From positions 1 to 42,863 of IMG/VR virus record IMGVR_UViG_3300010403_000032: DNA of 42,863 bases. The stretch is one strand, 5' to 3'. This DNA is from a virus. Positions 1-8,101 of the stretch are shown in pieces (within the stretch, counting starts at the first letter, position 1; every line of letters begins with the position of its first letter). The notes below the pieces were generated by a model. The model made no database searches and had not been told where the DNA came from. It was given only the letters and a program-made list of their open reading frames with translations. The position numbers and the translations under genes were made by a program.

Positions 1-90
1 CGGATGCCGAGGCGGTTCAGTTCCGCCTGCAGTTGACGGAGACCCCCGGGTTCGTCAACTGCAGGCGGAACTGAACCGCCTCGGCATCCG
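1..90. repeat. Perfect 37-bp inverted repeat at the window edge
   Basis: Bases 1-37 are the exact reverse complement of bases 54-90. With one G-T wobble the pairing extends to 40 bp around a 10-nt centre. The right arm (about 41-90) reads as natural coding sequence of a peptidoglycan-binding domain, so the left arm looks like the same DNA folded back. The simplest reading is an assembly or amplification fold-back at a contig end. A true hairpin terminus is possible but has no other support here. Confidence 0.9.
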
Positions 91-1369
91 CGACAGGCGA
101 GGCCGGCCCCTGGATGTCGACGGACGACTCGGCCCGCTGACCACCGAGGCGGTCAAGGCCGCCCAGCGTCGCCTAGGACTGCCGGCCAACGGGCACGTGG
201 ATCCGGCGATGCTGAGCCGACTCAAGGACTCCCCCTCACCAAGTGCGAGGAAGGCCAAGAAGAAGTGCGTATGTCGCTCGCTGTGCTTCTGTGACCTGTC
301 CCGGGCCATGTCCAGCGCCGACGTCAACGACCTATCCGATGAGGCCTTCGCCTACATCGAACCTGGCGGCTCCAGGGACTCCTCGGGCCGCACCGTTCCC
401 CGCTCCCTGCGGCACTTCCCCGTCCATGACGCCGCACACGTGCGCAACGCGCTGTCCCGGGCCCCGCAGTCCCCGTTCGGAGACAAGGCCATGCCGAAGA
501 TCCGCGCCGCGGCCAAGAAGATGGGTATCGCCATGTCCGACGACGGGATCCGCTCGTCCCTGTTGTACAACCGGATCTTCCCCCTCGACGACATCAACAT
601 CCAGCGCTCCGGCGACGGACGGACCGTCGAGGCGTACGCGGCGATGTTCGACTCGCCCTACGAGGTGCGCGACGAGCACGGGCACTACTACGAGTCCATC
701 CATCGGGCCGCGTTCGACCGGACCCTTCGTGGCAACAGTGGAGCGAAGGCGCTGTGTGTCTACAACCACGGCATGACGCTGCACGGCACCCCGGACGGCA
801 TGGCGTCGATCCCACTCGGATCACCACTGGAGATTCGACCTGACGGGCGGGGGCTGCTGACCGTCACCCGCTACAACAAGGGGCCCTTCGCCGACCAGGT
901 GCTGGAGTCGATCCGCAACGGTGACATCAAGGCCCAGTCCTTCCGTGGGCGGATCATCCGCTCCGACCCGTCCGGGCCCATACCCCGCCAGCGGCTGGGA
1001 ATGGCCCTGCCCACCATCACCCGCTTCGAACTCGGCCTGTCCGACTACGGCCCGACCCCGATCCCGGTCAACGCCGGGGCGGAGATCCTTGCCGTTCGAT
1101 CCATGGCCGATCTCGTCGCGGAACTGGAGTCACTCGACGCTGACGAGCGCTACGAGTTGCTCCGCCACCTCGCACCGTCCACTCCCGACGAGGACCCGGA
1201 CGACGACGAGGAGTACGAGGAAGACCTCGACTCGGAAGAGGACGAGGACGACACCGCCACCCCCGACGATTCGGGGCCCGGCGCCGAGGACCCGCCAGTG
1301 AAGGCACTCCGGTCGGCAGCAGACATCGCTCGACGTATCCGCGTCGAGCAGATCCTGAGGGGAATGTAA
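2..1369 (+). CDS. HK97-family prohead protease with N-terminal peptidoglycan-binding domain (5' partial)
   Basis: This frame is open from the window edge. Three regions can be seen. About 41-230 encodes a PG_binding_1-like repeat (RVRQLQAELNRLG, LDVDGRLGPLTTEAVKAAQ, GLPANGHVDPAML). About 310-530 encodes a small actinophage domain (FAYIEPGG, TVPRSLRHFPVHDAAHVRNAL, SPFGDKAMPKIRAAAKK). About 590-1080 encodes the HK97 prohead protease, with the likely catalytic His in VYNHGMTLHG and Ser in KAQSFRGRI. The tail is very acidic (DDDEEYEEDLDSEEDEDD), as scaffold-like regions often are. The protease should cleave the capsid delta domain and scaffold during head maturation. It stops one base before the capsid GTG. 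The first 40 bases are probably a fold-back artefact, so the true start lies outside the window; an internal ATG at 197 would remove the binding domain. Assignment of the protease is firm; the role of the first domain is unknown. Confidence 0.88.
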   Translation, partial: GCRGGSVPPAVDGDPRVRQLQAELNRLGIRDRRGRPLDVDGRLGPLTTEAVKAAQRRLGLPANGHVDPAMLSRLKDSPSPSARKAKKKCVCRSLCFCDLSRAMSSADVNDLSDEAFAYIEPGGSRDSSGRTVPRSLRHFPVHDAAHVRNALSRAPQSPFGDKAMPKIRAAAKKMGIAMSDDGIRSSLLYNRIFPLDDINIQRSGDGRTVEAYAAMFDSPYEVRDEHGHYYESIHRAAFDRTLRGNSGAKALCVYNHGMTLHGTPDGMASIPLGSPLEIRPDGRGLLTVTRYNKGPFADQVLESIRNGDIKAQSFRGRIIRSDPSGPIPRQRLGMALPTITRFELGLSDYGPTPIPVNAGAEILAVRSMADLVAELESLDADERYELLRHLAPSTPDEDPDDDEEYEEDLDSEEDEDDTATPDDSGPGAEDPPVKALRSAADIARRIRVEQILRGM

Positions 1370-2887
1370 GTGAACCGTCTGCTGGAAGTGGACAACGAAC
1401 TCAAGCTGGTCAACGACCGGCTGGAGCAACTCAAGGCGATGCCCGACCCCGAGGGCGACGAGGCGACCCGGTCCAAGGTCCTCGCTGACCGCGACACCGA
1501 GATCGACGACCTCATCGGCCGCTGGGATTCGCTGCAGGCCGAACGCGGGCCGCTGCTGGTGCGGGCCCAGAAGCTGCAGGACGTGACCGCCGCGGCGCGG
1601 GACATGGCCAAGGTGGAGGTCGGCGACGGCTCGCGCTATCTCGGTGGTGTCGGGCCGAGCGTCGGCAAGCAGGTCGACCCGTTCGACACCGACCCGCGCG
1701 AACTGTCGCGGTCCGAGGTGATCTCCCGGGCCCAGACGTTCATCGACAACGAGAAGCGCGTGCCGATCCGCGACGACGCGAAGGAGCACCTGCATCACCT
1801 GGTCACCCGCTCGCTGGAGGCCGACGAGGACGAGCAGTTCGACGGCTCGTACATCGCCCGGCGGATCCTGCTGACCGAGCACAAGGCCTACCGCAGCGCG
1901 TTCAAGAAGTACCTGCGCCTGGGTGGCCTGGCGCAGTACAACGCCGACGAGCAGCGGGCCATCGCCGCGTTCCAGGACCACGAGCTGCGCCGTGCCGCGT
2001 CGGAGAACACCACCACCGCCGGCGGCTTCGGCGTGCCGGTGATCATCGACCCGACGATCCTGATCACGTCAGGCGCGATCGATGCCCCGATGCTGCGGGT
2101 CTGCAGCATCGAGCAGGTCACCAACAACATCTGGAAGGGCGTCAGCTCGGCCGGCATGTCCTGGTCGTACGACACGGAAGCCGCCGAGGTGTCTGACGAC
2201 ACCGCGACCCTGGCTCAGCCGTCGGTGACCGTCCACATGGCTCGGGGCTATATCCCGTACTCGATCGAGGTCGGGCAGGACTACCCCGGCTTCGCCATGG
2301 AGATGGGCAAGCTGCTCAACCAGGGCTACACCGACCTGATCGCGGTCAAGACCATGACCGGGTCGGGCTCGGGTGAGCCGTTCGGCATCTTCACCGCACT
2401 GGACGCCAACACCTTCGATGAGGTCACCCCGACCACCGACGGCTCCTTCGGGGGCGTCGACGTGGTCAAGGTGTGGAACGCGCTCCCGGAGCGTTACCGG
2501 GGCCGGGCGACCTGGTTCATGTCGGTGCACGTCGAGTCGGCGATCCGCCAGTTCGCCTCGGCGGCCGGGTCGTCGTCGAGCTACTTCACCGTCGACCTGA
2601 CCGCCGACGGTGTGTCCCGGATCAACGGCCGGCCGGTCATCGTGACCGACTACGCGCCGACGTTCTCCGGGTCGGTGCCGGGCACGACGGGGGCGCAGAA
2701 CATCCTCGCCGTGGGCGACGCCAGCAACTACAAGTGGGTCCAGCGCGCCGGCATGTCCGTCGAGCAGGTCCCGATCGTCATCGGGTCGAGCCAGCGTCCC
2801 ACCGGCCAGCGGGGCATGTTCGCGTGGGCCCGCAACGGCGGCGACTCGATCAACGATTTGGGATTCCGCCTCCTCCAGAATCAGTGA
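1370..2887 (+). CDS. Major capsid protein, HK97 fold
   Basis: 505 aa from GTG directly after the protease stop, with GAGGGG about 9 nt upstream. Residues 1-80 are charged and helical (LLEVDNELKLVNDRLEQLKA), matching the delta/scaffold domain that the protease removes. The capsid fold starts near residue 216 (TTTAGGFGVPVIIDPTI). It continues with the typical TLAQPSVTVHMARGYIPYSIEVGQDYPG stretch and ends with the A-domain region GMFAWARNGGDSI. Length and order fit the family. It forms the icosahedral shell. It is the most abundant virion protein and therefore a likely target of the sugar enzymes encoded just downstream. Confidence 0.95.
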   Translation: MNRLLEVDNELKLVNDRLEQLKAMPDPEGDEATRSKVLADRDTEIDDLIGRWDSLQAERGPLLVRAQKLQDVTAAARDMAKVEVGDGSRYLGGVGPSVGKQVDPFDTDPRELSRSEVISRAQTFIDNEKRVPIRDDAKEHLHHLVTRSLEADEDEQFDGSYIARRILLTEHKAYRSAFKKYLRLGGLAQYNADEQRAIAAFQDHELRRAASENTTTAGGFGVPVIIDPTILITSGAIDAPMLRVCSIEQVTNNIWKGVSSAGMSWSYDTEAAEVSDDTATLAQPSVTVHMARGYIPYSIEVGQDYPGFAMEMGKLLNQGYTDLIAVKTMTGSGSGEPFGIFTALDANTFDEVTPTTDGSFGGVDVVKVWNALPERYRGRATWFMSVHVESAIRQFASAAGSSSSYFTVDLTADGVSRINGRPVIVTDYAPTFSGSVPGTTGAQNILAVGDASNYKWVQRAGMSVEQVPIVIGSSQRPTGQRGMFAWARNGGDSINDLGFRLLQNQ

Positions 2888-2909
2888 GTGGTTCTGTCAG
2901 CCTAAATCG

Positions 2910-3043
2910 ATGACCGTTCAGGCTGCCTGTGCCACCCGCAGTCATCCCAGATCTCGCGTGGCCGGAACCGATGAGCCCGACAACGTGGTGACCGCGCACT
3001 GGCGCTGCAACCGCGACAAGCGCAACCCGTCTACCGCTCTAAC
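2910..3043 (+). pseudogene. Remnant of an HNH endonuclease (C-terminal half only)
   Basis: In the frame starting at 2910 the stretch HPRSRVAGTDEPDNVVTAH followed by WRCNRDKRN matches the second half of a classic HNH nuclease (H-P-R-S-R-x-G-G-T-D-x-P-D-N ... C-N-x-x-K). The first half with the CxxC pair and the leading DH is missing, and the frame runs on into the terminator hairpin without a clean end. It looks like the decayed 3' end of a homing endonuclease inserted after the capsid gene. Confidence 0.6.
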
Positions 3044-3076
3044 TCCCGGCGCCCGTTGGATGGGCGGGCGCCGGGA
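3044..3076 (+). terminator. Hairpin after the capsid gene
   Basis: A perfect 12-bp stem (3044-3055 with 3065-3076; core CCCGGCGCCCG / CGGGCGCCGGG) around a 9-nt loop, with no T-tract. Stem-only terminators are common in high-GC actinobacteria. It would partly separate abundant capsid mRNA from the downstream genes. Confidence 0.55.
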
Positions 3077-3105
3077 CCCATCCGCACCCGTCCGGAGGAA
3101 CTCCC

Positions 3106-3330
3106 GTGGACTACGTCTACAGCAACAACGACGGCAGGGTGCTCAACAACGCCACCGGCGGCAGCGTATGGCTGCAGCCGGGCGACGTGTGGTACGCCGA
3201 CGACCCGTTCGTACTCTCCCGACCGGAGCTGTTCTCGGCGACTCCGACGGTCGTGCACTCGACGCAGGGCCGCGAGCCCCTGCCGGCGACGCCGGTGGAG
3301 GTTCCCCGCAAGGCGCGCGCCCGTGGTTAA
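3106..3330 (+). CDS. Small conserved-type virion-module protein, unknown function
   Basis: 74 aa from GTG with GGAGGA 8 nt upstream. The sequence has a short beta-rich core (YSNNDGRVLNNATGG, VWLQPGDVWYADDPFVLSRPELF) and a basic tail (PRKARARG). The ADDPxVxxRPELF pattern is common in small proteins that follow the capsid gene in actinophages, where no function has been assigned. It overlaps the next gene by 8 nt. It may be a head decoration or connector accessory, but this is only inferred from position. Confidence 0.7.
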   Translation: MDYVYSNNDGRVLNNATGGSVWLQPGDVWYADDPFVLSRPELFSATPTVVHSTQGREPLPATPVEVPRKARARG

Positions 3331-4747
3331 GGTCGCGGTCGGCTACGTGCACGACGACGCGGGCCGGGTGACTTCCTTCGAGGACTCGCTGGCCGCGCTG
3401 ATCGCCTTCGACCGCGCCAACGAAGGGCTGCTGAGCCACGACCAGAGTCGGATGACCGTGCGGTACGGCACTGATGGTCTGCCGGCGGCGCGCAACACGA
3501 TCGCGGCCCGGCTGGTCACCTCAGACGTGGACTGGTTGCTGTGGGTCGACACCGACATGGGGTTCGCGCCCGACGCGCTGTACCAGCTCCTGGTCGCTGC
3601 CGACCCCGAAACCCGGCCGGTGGTGGGTGGGCTGTGCTTCGCGCAGCGCCAGTACGCCCACGATGGGCTGAACGGGTACTGGACGAAGCCGCTCCCAACG
3701 GTCTACGACTGGCGGCCGGACGAGAACGGCACGCCGCAGTTCGCGTCGGTGCCGCTGTATCCGGTCAACGCCCTGGTTCGTTCCGCTGCGACGGGATCGG
3801 CATTCGTGCTGGTGCACCGCACGGTGTTCGAGAAGATCGCCGAGGAGCACGGCCCGACCTGGTACGACCGGATGCCCGGCGCGGACGGACGGCTGCTCGG
3901 TGAGGACATCTCGTTCTGTGCCCGCGCCGCCACGGTCGGGGTGCCGATCCACGTACACACCGGCGTGCGCACCTCTCACTTCAAGTCCCGCTGGCTGTCC
4001 GAGCCGGACCACTGGCGCGCCTACAACCCGCCGCCGGCCACGGATGAGGTGGCGGTCATCGTGCCCGTTCTGCGTAGACCGCAGAACGCCGAGCCGTTCA
4101 TGCGCTCGCTGCGGGCAAGTACCGGCCTGGCCCGGGCCTACGCGATCTGCGAGCCCGACGACGAGCAGACCGCCAAGGCGTGGGGTTCGGCCGGCGCCAA
4201 CATCATCTGGGGCGACGACGAGCGGGTCTCGGGGACTGAAGCCGTCGCGCACACCTTCGCCGAGAAGGTCAACCTCGGCTACCGCCAGACAGGCTTCCAC
4301 AACGAACCGTGGCTGTTCCTGACCGGTGACGACGTGAGGTTCCATGCCGGCTGGCTCGACCACGCCCAGCACGTCGCCGACGCGCTGCAGGCTGACGTGG
4401 TGGGCACCAATGACCTGGCCAACCCGCGGGTTCTGGCCGGCGACCACGGTACCCACCTGCTGGTGCGCCGCTCCTACGTGGACCAAGTCGGGGCGTCGTG
4501 GGACGGGCCGGGTGTGGTGGCGTGCGAGGCATATCACCACTGGTACGTCGACGACGAGATCGTCACTGCCGCCAAGCAACGCGGCGTGTGGCAGTGCGCC
4601 CTGGGCTCGGTGGTGGAGCACAACCATCCACTGTTCGGCAAGGGCGAGGACGACGACGTGTACGCCCTGGGCCAGTCCTTCGCCGAGGACGACAAGGCCA
4701 CGTGGTTGTCGCGGCTGGCGGCCAACACGCCCGAGGCGACGCCGTGA
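3323..4747 (+). CDS. Two-domain glycosyltransferase
   Basis: 474 aa from the GTG at 3323; the frame is open further upstream, but the shadow of the previous gene there is not protein-like. The N-terminal domain (about 1-235) is GT-A-like: VKVAVGYVH, LPAARNTIAARLV, WLLWVDTDMGF with the metal/nucleotide-sugar DxD at 76-78, and LLGEDISFCARA as the second acidic site. The second domain (about 240-474) restarts a nucleotide-binding fold (EVAVIVPVLRRPQ) and has GDDVRFHAGWL and VDDEIVTAAKQRG. Two transferase domains in one chain suggest two successive sugar additions. It opens an eight-gene chain (3323-8703) whose members overlap by 4 nt. The substrate is unknown; a virion protein is the natural guess from its place beside the capsid gene. 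Confidence 0.82.
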   Translation: MVKVAVGYVHDDAGRVTSFEDSLAALIAFDRANEGLLSHDQSRMTVRYGTDGLPAARNTIAARLVTSDVDWLLWVDTDMGFAPDALYQLLVAADPETRPVVGGLCFAQRQYAHDGLNGYWTKPLPTVYDWRPDENGTPQFASVPLYPVNALVRSAATGSAFVLVHRTVFEKIAEEHGPTWYDRMPGADGRLLGEDISFCARAATVGVPIHVHTGVRTSHFKSRWLSEPDHWRAYNPPPATDEVAVIVPVLRRPQNAEPFMRSLRASTGLARAYAICEPDDEQTAKAWGSAGANIIWGDDERVSGTEAVAHTFAEKVNLGYRQTGFHNEPWLFLTGDDVRFHAGWLDHAQHVADALQADVVGTNDLANPRVLAGDHGTHLLVRRSYVDQVGASWDGPGVVACEAYHHWYVDDEIVTAAKQRGVWQCALGSVVEHNHPLFGKGEDDDVYALGQSFAEDDKATWLSRLAANTPEATP

Positions 4748-5361
4748 ACGTGACTTCGGATCCGTTCCCGCACCTCGTGGTCGAGGGCTGGTGGTCAGCG
4801 GAACTGCTCCAAGCGGTCCTCGCCGAGTTCCCCGATCCGGCCGCACCCGGGTGGAAGCGCTACGACGGGGACCGCGAGCGCAAGCTTGAGGGCGCCCAAC
4901 GGCTGTGGGGGCCGCGCACCTGGGACCTGCTGGACGAGATCCGCCAGCGGGGCCCGGAACTGGCTGAAGCGTTCGGCCTGCCCGACCTGCACATGGAGAC
5001 CGTCGGCGGCGGATACCACCTGATCGAGCCCGGCGGGCTGCTGGACGTGCACTACGACTTCAACCGCTCGCCGCGCACCGGCCGGTTCCGCCGGCTCAAC
5101 CTGCTGGTCTACCTCAACGAGGACTGGCAGGACCCCGGCGGGCATCTGGAGCTGTGGGACGCCGAGAAGCGGGTCGTGGACATCGCGCCGGAGTTCAACC
5201 GGACCGCAGTGTTCGCCACGTCGGACCGGTCGTGGCACGGCCACCCCCACCCCGCGCAGCGGGTTCGCCGCAGTGTCGCGGCGTACTTCTATACCCGGGA
5301 GCCGCCGCCGGACTACGTCGGTGACCACTCGACGGTGTGGCACGCCGGAGCGTCGTCGTGA
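4744..5361 (+). CDS. 2-oxoglutarate/Fe(II)-dependent oxygenase
   Basis: 205 aa from GTG (GTGA overlap with the gene before). The double-stranded beta-helix motif set is complete. The iron-binding HxD is at H103-D105 (LLDVHYDFNRS), the distal His at H165 (RSWHGHPHP), and the 2-oxoglutarate-binding Arg near 176 (RRSVAAYFYT). RLNLLVYLNEDWQDPGGHLELWD is a strong prolyl-4-hydroxylase-type signature (2OG-FeII_Oxy_3). The family hydroxylates proline, lysine, other side chains or small molecules. Placed directly after a glycosyltransferase, it may create the hydroxyl to which a sugar is attached, but this is inference. Confidence 0.88.
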   Translation: MNVTSDPFPHLVVEGWWSAELLQAVLAEFPDPAAPGWKRYDGDRERKLEGAQRLWGPRTWDLLDEIRQRGPELAEAFGLPDLHMETVGGGYHLIEPGGLLDVHYDFNRSPRTGRFRRLNLLVYLNEDWQDPGGHLELWDAEKRVVDIAPEFNRTAVFATSDRSWHGHPHPAQRVRRSVAAYFYTREPPPDYVGDHSTVWHAGASS

Positions 5362-5636
5362 TCGGGCCGGACGGCTATGGCGACGCCGAGCTTCGCAAGC
5401 ACGACGACGGCCGGATCGAGGTCGTGCGCGCCGATGACGTGATCGGCATCTCGGTCGAACTCCTCGCGCAGTCCCTCGGCGCCGGCCTGTGGGTCGGAGG
5501 CGACGGGCTGCTCTGGCTGGCCGGCGATCCGCGCTATCGCTATCGACCGACGCGGTTCGTGTGCAACCTGCACGGATTGTCCGTGGACGAGGCGGTTGAG
5601 GGTGCGCGGGTGCTGGTCTGCGAGCGTGTGCCGTGA
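5358..5636 (+). CDS. Hypothetical protein in the tailoring cassette
   Basis: 92 aa from GTG 5358, overlapping the oxygenase stop by 4 nt. I do not recognise a family. It is a mixed alpha/beta protein with no membrane segment or Cys cluster (DDVIGISVELLAQSLGAGLW, LLWLAGDPRYRYRPTRFV). Overlaps on both sides show that it belongs to the cassette. Confidence 0.75.
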   Translation: MIGPDGYGDAELRKHDDGRIEVVRADDVIGISVELLAQSLGAGLWVGGDGLLWLAGDPRYRYRPTRFVCNLHGLSVDEAVEGARVLVCERVP

Positions 5637-6157
5637 AGCTTGAATGGCGCGACGTGGTGCTGCGCGAGGGCAGTCCGGCCATCTCCACGTCCCTGACGCT
5701 GGCTGAGACCGAAGAACTCCGCCGCCTGGCCACCGGCAAGGACGTGCTGGAGATCGGCTCGGCCTACGGCTACTCGGCGATCGTCATGGCCCTGGCGGGG
5801 GCACGGGTGACCGCGGTCGATCCGCACCAACAGCTCGGTTCGCTCGGACCAATGACGGCCAACGTCCTCGCCTACGCCGTCGCGAGCCAGGTCGACATCC
5901 GTGCCGGTGAAGCACAGCGGATCCTCCCGCACCTGCAGGCCGAGTTCGATCTGGTTTTCATCGACGGAGACCACGCCGCGGCGGCGGTGGCCCGGGACGT
6001 GACGATGTCGCGGGACCTGCTGCGCCACACCGGGACTCTCGTGTGCCATGACTACGACGAGGACACCTGCCCCGGGGTTCGTGAGGCGTTGGACGCCTGG
6101 AAGGTCCCGCCAAGGCTCGTAGACACCATGGCGATCTACGGGCCCGGTGAGTGGTGA
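5633..6157 (+). CDS. SAM-dependent methyltransferase (class I)
   Basis: 174 aa. Motif I is VLEIGSAYGYSAI (38-50), motif II is VTAVDPHQ, and DLVFIDGDHAAAAVARD (106-122) is the post-II acidic region of Methyltransf_24/O-methyltransferase-type enzymes; LVCHDYDEDTCPGV follows. The start is GTG with a 4-nt overlap. It probably methylates a sugar or small molecule made by its neighbours; DNA methylation is unlikely because no (N/D)PPY motif is present. Confidence 0.85.
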   Translation: MKLEWRDVVLREGSPAISTSLTLAETEELRRLATGKDVLEIGSAYGYSAIVMALAGARVTAVDPHQQLGSLGPMTANVLAYAVASQVDIRAGEAQRILPHLQAEFDLVFIDGDHAAAAVARDVTMSRDLLRHTGTLVCHDYDEDTCPGVREALDAWKVPPRLVDTMAIYGPGEW

Positions 6158-7170
6158 GGGTCGCCGTCGTCGGTGGCGGGATCTTCGGCTGCACCGCCGC
6201 CATCGAACTCGCCCGCGACGGTGCCCAGGTCGACCTGTACGAGCAGCGCAGCGACCTCCTTTCGGGGGCCACGGGCAGGATCCAGGCCCGCCTGCACCGG
6301 GGATACCACTACCCCTGCAGCCCCGAAACGGCTGGCGTGCTGAGGACCGCGGCGCACGAGTTCGCGTCCCGGTTCCACCCCGCGGTGCGTACCTACGCCC
6401 ACCACTATGTGATCGCCCGGGACTCCAGGGTCTCCGCCGAGCAGTACCTGGCGTTCTGTGACCGGATGGCACTGCCCTACGAGGTGGTGAATCCGCCACA
6501 GGTACACGGGGCGCAGGTGTGCGTGCGCGTACCCGAGTCGCTGGTCGACGTGAACATCCTGCGCCGACTGGTCCGCGCCGAACTGTCGCGAGCAGGAGTA
6601 CGGCTGCATCTCGGCCAGCGGCTCGAACCCCAGGGGTACGACCTGACCGTGCGGGCCACATACGGTCAGCCGTGGTCGCGCCCGCTGCGGTACGAGGTGT
6701 GCGAGACCGCGCTGGTAGAGGTGACGCACTACGGGGGTCAGTCGTTCGTGGTTCTCGACGGCGATCACGCCTCGCTGGACCCGCACGGCGCGGTGCACAT
6801 GCTCTACGACGTGGTCAACAGCGTCCACCACGCCAACGTCGGGCACTCGCCGGAGATCCCTGAGGAGTACGTGGATCTGCTCAACCGCAGCGGTCCGGTC
6901 AGGACGCCCCTGAGCCGGCACGAGGCGATGCTGCAGACCGCGTCGAAGCACCTGCGGGGTCTTGGTCCACGAGGCCAGGGGATCGGGATCTACCACGGCT
7001 CTTGGTTCGCGGTCCGCGCGGTCCTGCCCGATGTGGACGGCACGGACGAACGACCGACGCTGGTCGAGCACGACGGTGACGAGATTTCGATCCTCGGCGG
7101 GAAGGTTGATACCGCGCTCAGCGCGGCGCGTACCGTGCGCAACCTCGCGCTGGAGCGGGTTTCGGCGTGA
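6154..7170 (+). CDS. FAD-dependent oxidoreductase (DAO superfamily)
   Basis: 338 aa. The N-terminal Rossmann dinucleotide-binding motif is clear (RVAVVGGGIFGCTAAIELA, then the acidic residue in VDLYEQRSDLLSGAT). LLSGATGRIQARLHRGYHYP is the DAO-type FAD contact, and the C-terminal GGKVDTALSAARTV closes the FAD site. I chose GTG 6154 because it gives the same GTGA overlap as every neighbour; GTG 6151 is also possible. The family oxidises amino acids, amines or sugar-like alcohols. In this cassette it may modify a sugar donor or an attached group. The substrate cannot be read from the sequence. Confidence 0.82.
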   Translation: MRVAVVGGGIFGCTAAIELARDGAQVDLYEQRSDLLSGATGRIQARLHRGYHYPCSPETAGVLRTAAHEFASRFHPAVRTYAHHYVIARDSRVSAEQYLAFCDRMALPYEVVNPPQVHGAQVCVRVPESLVDVNILRRLVRAELSRAGVRLHLGQRLEPQGYDLTVRATYGQPWSRPLRYEVCETALVEVTHYGGQSFVVLDGDHASLDPHGAVHMLYDVVNSVHHANVGHSPEIPEEYVDLLNRSGPVRTPLSRHEAMLQTASKHLRGLGPRGQGIGIYHGSWFAVRAVLPDVDGTDERPTLVEHDGDEISILGGKVDTALSAARTVRNLALERVSA

Positions 7171-7751
7171 AGGTGTCGGTGATCACCCCGACCTGGCAAC
7201 GCCAGCAGCTTCTGTTGAGCCGTTGCATACCGTCGGTCGCCGCGCAGACAGTCCTGGTGGAGCACGTGGTCGTCTCCGACGGCCCCGATCCGGGCCTGCG
7301 GGACCTACTTGCCAACCTGGATGTGGTCTACGCCGAGGTGGCCGAGCACGCCGACGACCCGTGCAACTACGGAGCCCGGGCGCGCAACCGAGGACTTGAG
7401 GTAGCCACCGGGGACCTGGTCGCCTACCTCGACGACGACAACGCCTTCCGCCCCGAGCACATCGAGCGTCTCGCCGCGGCACTGGAGCAGAACCCGGACC
7501 GGGACTTCGCGTACTCGCGGATGTACCGGCACGGCCTGGGCGACGAGATCGGCGCCGAGCCGCCACAGCACGGCACGGTGGATTCGTCGGTCCTGATGCA
7601 CCGCCGCGACACCCCGGCGCGGTTCGGGCCCTGGCCGGTCCCGTCACCGTATGAGGTGGACTGGGAACTCGTGAAGACCTGGCTCGCGGCCGGCGCCACG
7701 TGGGTGTTCGTGCCCGAGGTCACCGTCGACTACTACTACAACGCGCGATGA
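7167..7751 (+). CDS. Glycosyltransferase family 2
   Basis: 194 aa GT-A enzyme. MKVSVITPTWQRQQLL is the typical first strand and helix, NYGARARNRGLEVATGDLVAYLDDDN contains the DxD equivalent (DDD 89-91), and TVDSSVLMHRRDTPARFGPW with VDWELVKTWLAAG is the acceptor half. The length equals a bare catalytic domain. It should transfer a sugar from a nucleotide donor. GTGA overlap upstream, ATGA overlap downstream. Confidence 0.9.
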   Translation: MKVSVITPTWQRQQLLLSRCIPSVAAQTVLVEHVVVSDGPDPGLRDLLANLDVVYAEVAEHADDPCNYGARARNRGLEVATGDLVAYLDDDNAFRPEHIERLAAALEQNPDRDFAYSRMYRHGLGDEIGAEPPQHGTVDSSVLMHRRDTPARFGPWPVPSPYEVDWELVKTWLAAGATWVFVPEVTVDYYYNAR

Positions 7752-8101
7752 CCGACATCGCGCTCCGCGAGGCTGGCTGGAGGATCACCGGTCGGGCCCA
7801 GATCGACGAGCGCCCACCGGTGTCATGTGCTCTCACGATCTGCGCTGACGGAACCTGGTCAGCGACCCTGGCCACCTTCACCATCGCGGGCCAGGTGGAT
7901 CTGTTCCTGGTCTCCGACGAGGGCGGTCACTTCTGCGGCCCCGCCTCGGTGGAGCGATCCCGCGCCGATTCCTACCCGTTCGCAATGCAGACCGACCTGG
8001 CCGGTGTCGGACCGCTGCTGGTGGTTGCGCCCGAGTCGGCTCTACCCGACCTCGACGAGATGCTCGACGCCGAGGTCGTCGAAGAGATATCCGCGCCGTG
8101 A
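7748..8101 (+). CDS. Hypothetical beta-rich protein in the tailoring cassette
   Basis: 117 aa from the ATG at 7748 (ATGA overlap). No family is recognised. Alternating strand pattern (ISC-type text such as VSCALTICADGTWSATLATF, QVDLFLVSDEGGHFCG) suggests a small beta-sandwich. It sits between two glycosyltransferases and ends in an acidic tail. Confidence 0.72.
   Translation: MTDIALREAGWRITGRAQIDERPPVSCALTICADGTWSATLATFTIAGQVDLFLVSDEGGHFCGPASVERSRADSYPFAMQTDLAGVGPLLVVAPESALPDLDEMLDAEVVEEISAP

Noticed and set aside
3521-4846. 441-codon minus-strand open frame opposite the two-domain glycosyltransferase
   Set aside because: Antisense shadow of a clearly coding frame; no start signal and no recognisable domain.
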